DNA from: Megalobrama amblycephala
Lineage: Eukaryota; Chordata; Actinopteri; Cypriniformes; Xenocyprididae
NCBI RefSeq assembly: GCF_018812025.1
Contig: NC_063053.1
Span: 11,339,623 to 11,403,622 of the forward strand
Length of the DNA stretch: 64,000 nt
Direction of reading: 5' to 3'
Notes under the pieces: model-generated
What the model was told of the DNA's origin: nothing
What the model saw: only the letters and a program-made list of their open reading frames with translations
The model's database searches: none
Shown here: one piece after another, positions 47,801 through 57,683 of the stretch
How positions within the stretch are numbered: position 1 is the stretch's first letter
How the letters are laid out: every line of letters begins with the position of its first letter
Program-made: the position numbers and the translations under genes

Positions 47801-48389
47801 GACATTTACACACTTTATTTTACCATCATATAATAAAAACATTTTTATAATTGATAATACTCAATAACAATTAATAATAAATACAACATACAACTTCTAA
47901 CCAATATTGATTTCATCAAATTTTCAACAATACTAATGAAACACTAATTTATCATCATCATTCACATAAATAAAATGTACATTTATGCACCACTTCATCA
48001 CTAATCATCACTAATGATATGTTAATTAAAGATTAACATATCATTATTCATTTTATAAAATTCATACTCTATTTTAACTCTAGATTCCACCAAGGCTTTA
48101 AACAGTTCTACTATATTTATTCCTCCTCCTTCAATTTCAATTTTATATGCTTTCCAAATAGTTAACTTTGCCTGAACAATTAAAAAAATGTACTCACTTT
48201 GAGACTTTAAAAGTTTAAACCCAAAAATTAATATTGTTTTTGAAAAGTTCCAACCAAAACCTTTGAAGATATTCTCCAAAAGATCCAAAAGAGGTATAAT
48301 TCTGTAACAATCAGAAAAGATATGAAAAACAGTATCTGGTACATTACTAAATTTGCAAACTGAAACAAATGCCATGAATGTGATTGTAT
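47801..48389 (-). mobile_element. 3' end of a LINE (L1/Tx1-like) inserted in the GA minisatellite
   Basis: This 589-bp AT-rich segment interrupts the minisatellite. On the minus strand it holds the end of an ORF2-like frame, then about 220 bp of 3' untranslated sequence with an AATAAA signal at 47814-47819. It ends GTGTGTAAATG with no poly-A, passing straight into TCTCCTCAC repeats. The upstream side also abuts CTCCTCAC. It is strongly 5'-truncated. Confidence 0.7.
48022..48389 (-). pseudogene. C-terminal remnant of LINE ORF2
   Basis: About 122 codons from 48389 down to 48022. A CKFSNVPDTVFHIFSDC segment resembles the C-terminal Cys/His motif of L1- and Tx1-type ORF2 proteins (C, then H-x4-C). 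It is followed by IIPLLDLLENIF, a WNFSKTILIFG block and a KIKIEY/EYEFYKMN-like basic-aromatic tail (here VKIEYEFYKMNND). Fish LINE proteins I know have a similar ending. Reverse transcriptase and endonuclease are absent. The assignment to the Tx1 group is inference from these motifs. Confidence 0.62.
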
Positions 48390-48578
48390 AGTGAGGAGAG
48401 GTGAGGAGAAGAGAAGGAGAGGAGAAAAGAGGAGAGGGAGAGGAGAGGTGAGGAGACGTAAGGAAGAGAGGAGAATTGAGGAGAGGAGAAGGAGTGAAGT
48501 GAGGAGAGGGGAAGGAGAGGAGAAGTGAGGATAGGTGAGAAGAAGAGAAGGAGAGGAGAAGTGAGGAGAGGAGAGAGT
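48390..48578. repeat. Second block of the polypurine minisatellite
   Basis: GAGGAGAGGTGAGGAGAAGA-type units continue after the LINE fragment for about 190 bp, in the same strand orientation as 46545-47800. Confidence 0.95.
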
Positions 48579-49047
48579 ATCTAATGTAGCTCTGGACCAA
48601 ACTGAGACTTGCAAAGATGCCAAAGAGAAATCAACTCCCGTCACAGATCCTTTAAGAAGCAGATTTATTTTTGAACAGCTCGTCTGATGTTCAGGAACAT
48701 TTGTCTGGACCTGATCTCTCTGGCTTCATTACAGCCATTGTTCTCCAGTGTTTCCACTGATATGGACAGTCACAGGGCTTTAGGTTTACTTCTGTTGATT
48801 GCAGTCTTTTTCCAGTGGTTGTGCTTTGTCAGAAACTGGTTCGGGTCTTGATTGCAAGCGCCATCCTCTAAATGCCAATGGTTCATTTAGCCTGTCTCAG
48901 CAATGAGATAGTTGATATGAGGCATTGATTGCCTTTTTTTTTTTTTTTTTTTTTCAAACAGAGAAGGTTTGCAGTATGACACCAACATGCTGGTACAAAC
49001 TTCAGCAGAAATCTTTCCATATGGATCAGTTTGTGTGTAGATAGACA

Positions 49048-49086
<39 letters not shown>

Positions 49087-50313
49087 TTTGTGGCTTAACT
49101 ATTGTCCATAGCCACTAAACATGTCCATGTGGTGATTCTGCTCAGCAGTAGATGAATGTTCTCCAAGCCTGTTGCTCATCCCTCTTCTGTCACTGACACA
49201 GATGCAGCAGAAGATCCAGAAAGACCCATTTTTCTGGTGTAACCTCACCACAAAACTCTGGAACAAACCCACAGCACATACACAAGAACCTTTGGATCAC
49301 AAGAAAAGAGACTGCCTGATCAAAACAGGGATAAAATGCACTTCCACAACCCCAAACTCATCTTCTCTGAGATGCATGTGGTGTAAATTTGATCAAAAGC
49401 ACGGGCTTTTTTTCTGTTGGTGAGGGCATACATGTCAGAGATGTGAAAAATACGTTAGAACTGTTAAATCTCGAGTAAAACAGCTTCTGGAGGTGATTAC
49501 ACTGTCGATACGAACCAGCTGTAGCTCTGGCAGAGGGTACGAGTCGGTGCCGCTCACTCTGGGTATCAGAAATTAAACCAGAGATGACTGGAGTATGATG
49601 GAAAATCCAGAAACAGTGAAGGGATAACTGTGAAAAGATTTCACACATTTATCACTGAACTCTTTAATCCACACTAACAACCTGCCAAAGTGAGACGCTA
49701 CATCTCTGTCCAGGCTTGTGCTGTTCTTGCCAATTCTGGAACTTTGTTTTTCCGCTCTTCTCGTGTTACGGTGTCCTTATGATAAATTACTTGTATTGTA
49801 GAATTCTTTGTTTGTAGGTTCTTTTATCTTTATTAGTAATTAGGATAATAAAACTGATAGTTCCAGTTCTTGGTTCTGACTGGTCAGTACTGCTCTCCAG
49901 TCATGCTTAAAACAATATAATAGCAACTATAAGACATGAGACACCTGTTCTCCAGTTGTACATATCACTATTCAGCACCCATGCCCTTCTTCGATATCCA
50001 CCAACATCATTGTGTGAGAAAGCGTGTTGTGTGCTTGTGTACATGTGATTTTTGAAATATTAATGCACAAAGAGTGTGATGTTTCTGTAGTGTTCTGTAG
50101 GGTCCCATATCATAAGCACTCACTGAACACTTCATTTCCCATTATAGCCTGTCGTTTAGTGCGACGCCTGAATGGACAGTTGGATTTATTTTTCCCTGTT
50201 GTCCCTGTAGAGACCCTCATAAACACTGGCCGAATGCTGTTTGTACATCGACTAATACTCCTCATGAAAAACTGGGGGTAAATTTACAGACAAATCTCAA
50301 TCATATTAAAATT
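48579..50313. other. Non-coding stretch with GA and poly-T tracts
   Basis: A poly-T run at about 48933-48954 and a (GA)n run at 49052-49087. No exon or element ends were recognised. Confidence 0.55.
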
Positions 50314-50317
50314 TTAA

Positions 50318-50837
50318 AGGGTTAGTTCACCCCAAAATGAAATTTATGTCATTAATTACTCACCCTAATGTCATTGCAAACCCCTTTGTTCATCTTCGAA
50401 ACACAAATTAAGATATTTTTGATGAAATCCAAAAGCTTTCTGACCTCTCTATACTGAGCCAGCGTTCTGACGTAGAACTTGGAACCACTGCACTGTGTCT
50501 ACAACGTAAATAGTGTAGGAGACTCACAGGGAAGAGAAGAAATTGTCGAATAAAGTTATTGTGTTTTTGTGCACAAAAAAATATTCTTGTCGTTTCATAA
50601 CATTAATGTTGAACCACTGTAGTCACGTGGACTATTTTAATGATGTCTTTACTTCCTTTCTGGGCCTTGAAATTGGTTATGACGTTGCCGTCTATAGGGA
50701 GGTCAGAAAGCTCTCGGATTTCATCGAAAATATCTTAATTTGTGTTCCGAAGATGAACAAAGGTCTTTGAAGTGTTTGGAATGACATGAGGGTGAGTAAT
50801 TAATGACAGAATTTTTATTTTTGAGTGAGCTAACCCT
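50318..50837. mobile_element. Full-length TTAA foldback element (reference copy)
   Basis: TTAA flanks at 50314-50317 and 50838-50841. The left AGGGTTAGTTCACCCCAAAA and the reverse complement of the right AGGGTTAGCTCACTCAAAAA start arms of roughly 200 bp, through CTGAGTAATTAATGAC-like and TTCGAAACACAAATTAAGAT blocks. No coding capacity. Other copies lie at 2545, 20295 and 23915. A Kolobok- or piggyBac-type origin would fit TTAA. Confidence 0.88.
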
Positions 50838-50998
50838 TTAATACACTTTACCAGTTTGCCAGGCTCTGCCATTTTGGCCATCTTGCCAACACCCGTTTCA
50901 GTGATCTCCGTCAGACTGATGCATGGTATTTTCAAAATGAAAGTTCTGTTTAGATTTACTTTGGGGCACCAAAATTCCATTAAAAAATAAATAAATAA

Positions 50999-51075
50999 AT
51001 GAAATAAAAAATAAAATAAAAAATAAAACTAAATTAAATTAAATTAAATTAAATTAAATTAATTTAAATTATTAA
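50999..51075. repeat. (AAATA)n/(AAATT)n short tandem tract
   Basis: AAATAAAAA words followed by about seven AAATT units. Confidence 0.9.
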
Positions 51076-51194
51076 ATTAAATTACGGAGCCCCAGACATG
51101 ACATGCAGGAAAAAAGTAGTAGGCTAAATTGTGCGCACAATTTACTACGGAAGAGGATTAGGGCCAAGCAATAATAAAAAATAAAACCATCTCG

Positions 51195-51830
51195 AGATTA
51201 AAGTTGTTAAATTTCAAGAAAAAACTTGTTAAATTACGAGAACAAATTCATTAAATTATGAGAAAAATGTCGTTAAATTTCGAGAAAAAAGTTGAGATAA
51301 AATGTTGAGAATAAAGTCATTAAATTAACGAATTCTCGTAATTTAACAAATTTGTTCTCATAATTTAATGACTTTTTTCTCGTAATTTAATGAGTTTATT
51401 CTCGTAATTTAATGACTTTATTCTCAACATTTTATCTCGACTTTTTTCTCAAAATTTAACGAGTTTGTTCTCGTAATTTAACGACTTTTTTCTCGTAATT
51501 TAATGACTTTATTCTCAACATTTTATCTCGACTTTTTTCTCGAAATTTAACGACATTTTTCTCATAATTTAACGAATTTGTTCTCGTAATTTAACAACTT
51601 TTTTTCTCGTAATTTAATGACTTTATTCTCAACATTTTATCTCGACTTTTTTCTTGTAATTTAATGAGTTTATTCTCAACATTTTATTTCGACTTTTTTC
51701 TCGAAATTTAATGAGTTTTTTCTCATAATTTAACGAGTTTATTCTCAACATTTTATTTCGACTTTTTTCTCGAAATTTAACGAGTTTTTTCTCGAAATTT
51801 AAAAACTTTAATCTCAAGATGGTTTTATTT
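51195..51830. repeat. TCTCGTAATTTAATGA-type tandem array
   Basis: Variants of TTTTTTCTCGTAATTTAACG and TTATTCTCAACATTTTATCTC alternate with AATTTAATGAGTTTATTC words. The left arm (51195-51325) carries the same words in reverse complement, so the array switches orientation near 51330. Confidence 0.9.
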
Positions 51831-51884
51831 TTTTATTATTGCTTGGCCCTAATCCTCTTCCGTAATTTATTAATTTGTTCCCTC

Positions 51885-52000
51885 GATTTACTAAAACATG
51901 CACACGATTTGCTATTTCATTCCCTCGATTTATAAATGATGCGCATGATTTATAAATCGAGGGAACGGAATGGTAAATCGTGCGCATGTTTTAGTAAATC
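51885..52000. repeat. Long hairpin inside the foldback element
   Basis: Arms of about 53 bp (51885-51937 and 51948-52000). The inner 17 bp (TCCCTCGATTTATAAAT at 51921-51937 and its complement at 51948-51964) are perfect, with a 10-base loop. Confidence 0.92.
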
Positions 52001-52047
52001 GTGCACACGATTTAATTTTTTTCTTGCATTTCATGTACGGGGCTCCG

Positions 52048-54440
52048 TATAAACTAAAATAAATTTTTTTAAAATAATTTAAATTAACCATTTAATTTTT
52101 TTAATTTCCATTTTTTTACTATTTTTTTTTTTATTATTGACCTAATCAAGGCCCAGTAGACAGATTTCATTGAAACTTAAACCCTGTTTTACCACAAAAA
52201 GTGGTAAACTTTCAGATTGTTATTCAAAATATTAATTTAATCCCAGCTGAACACACTGCAAATAAAAAATTGTGAACAAATAATTGTTTCTTTTTTATAT
52301 TAGTAATGTAAAAACAAAATGTAAAATAGTAATGTAAAAATGTTGAAGTATGCTATCATGAAAAAGAAGTATAAACATTCAACTAAAATGAGGCACTCTT
52401 GACACTGACACACTAGAATTTCTAACATTTCAAACACAAGATGGGGGTCAAAGTCATCATGTGCTTCAATGACAACAGCTACGTTTTAATTAATGGCTGA
52501 CTGTGGTTCTGGTGTTTGCGCTCTCCCAGACTACAAAAGACAAGCACTTCTCGGAGGAAATGGGGAAAATGAGAAGGGAGAGCAACGTCTGTGATCCCAA
52601 GGTCAAACGGTAGCATCTCTCCACCACGTCCGCATCACTTTAGAAACATTAACTTCACGTCACACCTGCCTCTTCAGTCAGATGCTCATCTATTTAGACG
52701 AGACCTCATCTATCAAAACGGCTTCAGAGAGAAAATATATTGGCACCAGACCCTCCTAATCAATGCCATTACCACTACACCCTTTCCTAAAACTAGAGAG
52801 GGTCATCTGCAGGGTCACGCGGCGGTCAGACCGCGCTCAGAAAATGAGGCCAGGCTCAAGTTCAAGGGCAGGGGTCAAAGGTCAAGCTTCCAGGGAAATG
52901 GGCCCAGCTGTGCAGGGATGTGGGAGCGTACGAGCTGGACGTCAGGTCCGTCTGGACGGGTGACCAGTCGCGACCCCTGCTTTTGTGCTTGTATTGGTGA
53001 GTGGCGGTTTCCTTATGGTCTTGCGGTCGGACATAGGGCTCTGCCAAGCTGCTAGAGAAATGAGAGACGCCTATCGGTTTAAAATAGTGGACAGAGGTCA
53101 AAAAGAGGCCAAATGACAGAGTTTATGTCATGGATAAAATCTGACAGCCATATGAGGTGGTCAAGATACTGTATTGTTCAGAAGCCTTTTATGATCAACA
53201 AACAATTATCATGTTACGAAAGTCTCTCAGAGCCTGACTTTTGCAGTGAATTTAAATGATTTGAAAATGTTTGAAGATTTGACACAGGGTGAACACTGAA
53301 GCACAACACTGTGTTCAATGCACAGCTTATGATCCGGTGTTTATATATCTCAAATATTTAAAAGATTAAATACGTATCTATTTACTAGCTAGTCATGCAA
53401 CTATTAACTGAAAACAGAGAACCATGAACATGTGAATGTGTCATTGAATTATTGCAATATTAACGTATAATCTCAGGGGTACTTCAAGTAAACCTGTGCA
53501 CCCAGATTCCCTGAAACATAAAGCCAATCGCATCTGCATGCAAGAGTCCCATTCCCCAATCAGACTGGAGCAGACCACCAGGATCTGGCAGCACTGTCCC
53601 GCGTGCTGTCCGGTCGTGGGCAGGAGTATTGCGGAGAGAAGAAGCTGTTTATACAGGGTGGGTCGTAAGTTAAATATTTCCATTCTAAAGTGTTACACTG
53701 GGAATATGAGAGCACGCTCTGGTCAGATCTCTGCCAATAACACAAGAGAGGAGAACAAACGCCGGGCAATTCTCTCCAGATGTGTATGTGCACAGAGGGA
53801 AAGACGCTTTCTTTTTTGTGAAGAATTATAAAATTATATACGGTTCAGATTTAGATCTGGTCTTTAAACGTTGGGTATTATTCTTGCATTTCAGAAGAGA
53901 CAGATGAAGGTGAACAGAGAAAGAGGAGAGACAAACATATTTTAGTATATGAAAAATGCCACGCAGAGATATTTTTGACCTTTTTGAGTACTGATTAAGT
54001 ACTAAATCATCTTAATATTTATCATGTTGTTTAACTTAACTTCATCAACAAAATCTTCAGAAATATATAGTGAATACTGGATATCGCCAGCAATACTTGC
54101 AAACCAGAATAGAAACAGTGTGTGTAATGTTGGCACTCACTAGGTCATTTGTACTGTCACATCCAGTAATATAAAAATGCTTGAACTTTGACCTTCACAG
54201 GTACTCACATGCTAACTCACGGGCTGCTGCTGTCAATCAAGTCATCTTAAGAGCAAACTGTTATCTGTCAAGTCATGTCTCCTGTGCTGAGAGCTTAAAT
54301 TTGCATTTTTACTTCCAAAAGTTGATACAACTTTATTTTTATTTTTTTTTGTCAATTTGAATACATTGGACAAATCAATTGGATAAACAGAGTAAATTAA
54401 GTTTAGCATACTCAAAAAAAAAAAAATTGCTGTTAAAAAG
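52048..54440. other. Non-coding stretch, no gene seen
   Basis: A 154-codon frame at 52591-53055 and a 111-codon frame at 53496-53831 have no recognisable domain. 52790-53000 is GC-richer than its flanks. No element ends were found. Confidence 0.5.
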
Positions 54441-54442
54441 TT

Positions 54443-54882
54443 AGGGGTCGGGAAGTTTTTTTTTATGTTTTTGTAGAAAAGTGCATTTATTTGAACAAAA
54501 ATACAGTAAAATATTTTGAAATATTATTACAATTTCAATTAACTGTTTTCTATTTTAATATATTTTAAAATATAATTTATTTATGTAATTTTCAGCATCA
54601 TTACTCCAGTCTTCAGTGTCACATGATCCTTCAGAAATCATTCTAATATGCTGATTTGCTGCTCAGGAAGCATTTCTTATTATTATCAATATTGAAAACG
54701 GTTGTGCTGCTTAATATTTTTGCAGAACAGTGATCCATTTTTTCAGGGTTCTTTAATGAACACAAGTACAAACGAACTGCATTTATTAGAAACAGATATT
54801 TCTTGTAAAAATATAATATACATCCTTACTGAATAAAAGCACTATTTATCTTACTGACCCCAAACTTTTGAACAGTAGTGTA
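54443..54882 (+). repeat. ~430-bp dispersed repeat, copy 3 of 4
   Basis: Core TCAGTGTCACATGATCCTTC at about 54616, ATTGAAAACGGTTGTGCTGC, and right end TTACTGACCCCAAACTTTTG followed by AACAGTAGTGTA. Confidence 0.85.
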
Positions 54883-55997
54883 TTTCAGTGTTCATAATAG
54901 CAGCAGCAACCACATATGCAGCAGAAAGGGAAAGCCAGGGAAAATCTGACATGGAAACACCGCAGAGAGACTAAGAGTGATAGAACATGAAGGGGAAGAA
55001 GGAACGTAAACAGAGAGAAAGACAGAGGGAAAGAGGTAGACCACAGATCTTCTAGTCTGGGCCTCTAATGTCTCCACAAGCCCTGATGCTTTACATGAGT
55101 GTAAACGTACTCTGTAAGCACAGTATGTGAGGTTTCTCAACCTCCTAAATACTGAAGGAAAATCAGCTGCTAAAGAAAGTTTTTTCATCTTAAGAAAACA
55201 TGTTTTTATCTCCAACTATACAGCACTCGATGGGTGGGGAAGGCAATAATTACCAGGCTTGGTTTCATTATTTGTGTTATAATGGAAGTTTAAAATTTCA
55301 CCTTTCTTCCAAACGTCTACACCATTATGTAAATGATCTTCAAATCACAGGGTCACCGCGCAAGCTTCCACAGACCACCTTTGTCTCCGTTTTTGGGCCG
55401 TGTGAAACCCGACAGGAATTACAAGCTTTCCTTCCCTCTTTTTCACATTCCTTGTCACTTTGGGTTTTCACCTCTCCTTTCCCCTCCACAGACCATTTCT
55501 GTCAAAGAAAGAAGCAGTTCACTCTTAGCGACAACACTGAGGCGATTCCAAACCTATAATCTTCTGGAAAACCTATCATTCAAACCAAAGCTATATCCTC
55601 AGAAAACCTTCAATCACTTGCCATACGCTTTTTTCGGAAGTGCAGAACTGACTTCCTGTTGATCCTGGTCATGTGATAAAGTAGGAAGTTAATGCTGATA
55701 AAAGTGCCAGATTGGTTTGGCCCCCTTGGCTCTTCATAAACTAAAAGTGCTGCTGCTATTGTTCCTCTCGGTCATGACGGTTTGATTGAACAACGTCCAC
55801 CGAACACAGTGTAATTAGAGGATCCGCTCTGGTCAGTCCTGGCACAGATTTTCTCAGTGAGTTTACATAGGAGAGATGCTATTGTTTATTTGTTGTGAAT
55901 GTGGAGGACACTGATGCTTTGGCTTGGAATGAAGTTCAGGGGAAGCGGCTGTAATTTCTACAGTAGACATTTTCCAGGTGGAAGTGGGATGAGATCT
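54883..55997. other. Non-coding stretch, no gene seen
   Basis: Open frames of 107-119 codons (54892-55662, both strands) show no domain. Nothing else is recognised. Confidence 0.5.
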
Positions 55998-56965
55998 ACC
56001 TCCTGTTGGGGCGTTTTTTAAATTTGAATAAAATGAAAACTAAAAAACTTTCAAATCACATGAGAATTTATTCACGATAGAACATAGACAACATAAATGT
56101 TTAAACTCAGACATTTTACAGTTTTATGCACAAAATGAGTTCAATTCAAATTTGATGCCTGTTACATGTCTCAAAATAGTTGGGACAGGAGCATGTTTAC
56201 CATGGTGTAGCATCTCCTCTTCTTTTCAAAACAAGATGTCTTAGTATCAAGGTTATGAGTTTCTGGAGTTTTGGTGTTGGAATTTGGTCCCATTCTTGCC
56301 TGATATAGGTTTCCAGCTGCTGAAGAGTTTGTGGTCGTCTTTCATTTAATGATGCGCCAAATTTTCTCTGTAGGTGAAAGATCTGGACTGCAGGCAGGCC
56401 AATTCAGCACCAGGACTCTTCTACGACAAAGCAATGCTGTTGTAATCGCTGCAGTATGTGGTTTTGCATTGTCCTGCTGAAATACACAAGGCCTTCCCTG
56501 AAATAGATGTCAAATTTGGATTCGACCATAGAACACTTTTCCACTTTGAAACAGTCCATTTTAAATGAGCCTTGGCCCACAGAACACGGCGGCGCTTCTG
56601 GTCCATGTTCACATACAGTATGGCTTCCTTTTTGCATGATAGAGCTTTAGTTGGCATCTGCAGATGGCACGGCGGATTGTGCTTACCGACAGTGGTTTCT
56701 GGAAGTATTCCTGAGCCCATTTGGTAATGTCATTGACACAATAATGCCGATGAGTGATGCAGTGTCGTCCGAAGACCACGGGCATCCAATAAAGGTCTTC
56801 GGCCTTGTCCTTTACGCGCAGAGATTTCTCCAGTTTCTCTGAATCTTTTGATGATGTTATGCACTGTAGATGATGCAAAGCCTTTGCAATTTGACGTTGA
56901 GGAACATTGTTTTTGAAGTATTCCACAATCTTTTTATGCACCAATATTGGGTAAAACAATCAATT
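55998..56965 (-). mobile_element. Tc1-like transposon remnant, internally deleted
   Basis: Identified from its transposase sequence. The left non-coding end carries TCTCAAAATAGTTGGGACAG and a GGGGCGTTTTTTAAATTTGA, which resemble ends of a teleost element I associate with this transposase. Matching inverted repeats and TA duplications could not be fixed, so the limits are approximate. Confidence 0.75.
56340..56959 (-). pseudogene. Tc1-like DD34E transposase remnant, first Asp codon lost
   Basis: From the 56959 side the frame begins with KKIVEYFKNNVPQRQIAKAL, a helix-turn-helix region, followed by DITKWAQEYFQKPLS and STIRRAICRCQLKLYHAKRK. QKRRRVLWAKAHLKW comes next. The first catalytic motif expected as WSDES is damaged: about 4 bases are missing at 56521-56528, which removes the Asp codon and shifts the frame. 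A deletion of some 70-80 codons joins SKFDI to the second catalytic block VFQQDNAKPHTAAIT (Asp codon 56471-56473). NWPACSPDLSPTEKIWRIIK carries the catalytic Glu (56366-56368), 34 residues after the second Asp. Clearly inactive. Confidence 0.9.
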
Positions 56966-57254
56966 TTAATAAGACTAAACTATTTTTGATGCTATATGGT
57001 ACTGAATAAAAGTGTAAGTATACTAAATATAAACAAACAACGTTATAACCTATAGGACTGTATTTATAATTTACATTTCTCTCAATTTTCTGCAAATGAT
57101 ACGTGCCATGCTGTCTTAGATTTTGGTCTAAATGAGCTATAATTGTTTATTATGGTGCAATGTTTCTGAATTTTATATCACTAGTAAAATATAACAAATA
57201 TTTGAAATAAATAAGGGGTCTGTAAAATGTTTAAACATTTTTGAAAGCGCACTT
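56966..57254. other. AT-rich spacer
   Basis: No feature recognised between the Tc1-like remnant and the next repeat copy. Confidence 0.5.
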
Positions 57255-57683
57255 TTTTATCAAAAATATTTTATTTATTTGATCAAAAATACAGTAAAAA
57301 CAGTAATATTGTAAAATATTATTACGGTTTAAAATAAATGTTTTCAATTTATGCAAAGCTGAATTTTCAGCATCATTACGCCAGTCTTCAGTGTCACATG
57401 ATCCTTCAGAAATCATTCTAATATGCTGATTTGCTGCTTAAGAAACTTTTCTATTGAAAACAGTTGTGCTGCTTAACATTTTTGTGGAAACGTGATACTT
57501 TTTTCAAGATTCTTTGATGAATAAAAATTTCAAAAGAACGGCATTTATCTGAAAATCTTTTATAATGTTATAAATGTCTTTACTGCCACTTTTGATCAAT
57601 TTAATGCATCCTTGCTAAACAAAGTAATCATTTCATTAAAAAAAAAACCTGTACAGACGCCAAACTTTTGAATAGTAGCGTAA
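57255..57683 (+). repeat. ~430-bp dispersed repeat, copy 4 of 4
   Basis: Core TCAGTGTCACATGATCCTTC near 57388 and ATTGAAAACAGTTGTGCTGC; right end GCCAAACTTTTGAATAGTAG followed by CGTA. Confidence 0.85.

Larger units (their letters stand above)
51085..52047. mobile_element. Asymmetric foldback element with internal tandem array
   Basis: The left CGGAGCCCCAGACATGACAT and the reverse complement of the right CGGAGCCCCGTACATGAAAT match, with TA outside both. Further in, GAGGATTAGGGCCAAGCAAT at the left is mirrored at about 51838-51860. The palindrome centre lies near 51330, so the right arm is about three times as long as the left because of the array at 51330-51830 and the hairpin at 51885-52000. 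No coding capacity. Confidence 0.85.

Noticed and set aside
46905..48600. Long minus-strand open frames (up to 302 codons) rich in Ser, Leu and Pro
   Set aside because: They are read through the polypurine minisatellite; any frame of such a repeat lacks stops. Only the part from 48389 to 48022 has non-repeat, LINE-like sequence.
52591..53055. 154-codon open frame as a host exon
   Set aside because: No domain, no repeated family, no clear splice sites. The composition is consistent with chance in a GC-richer stretch.
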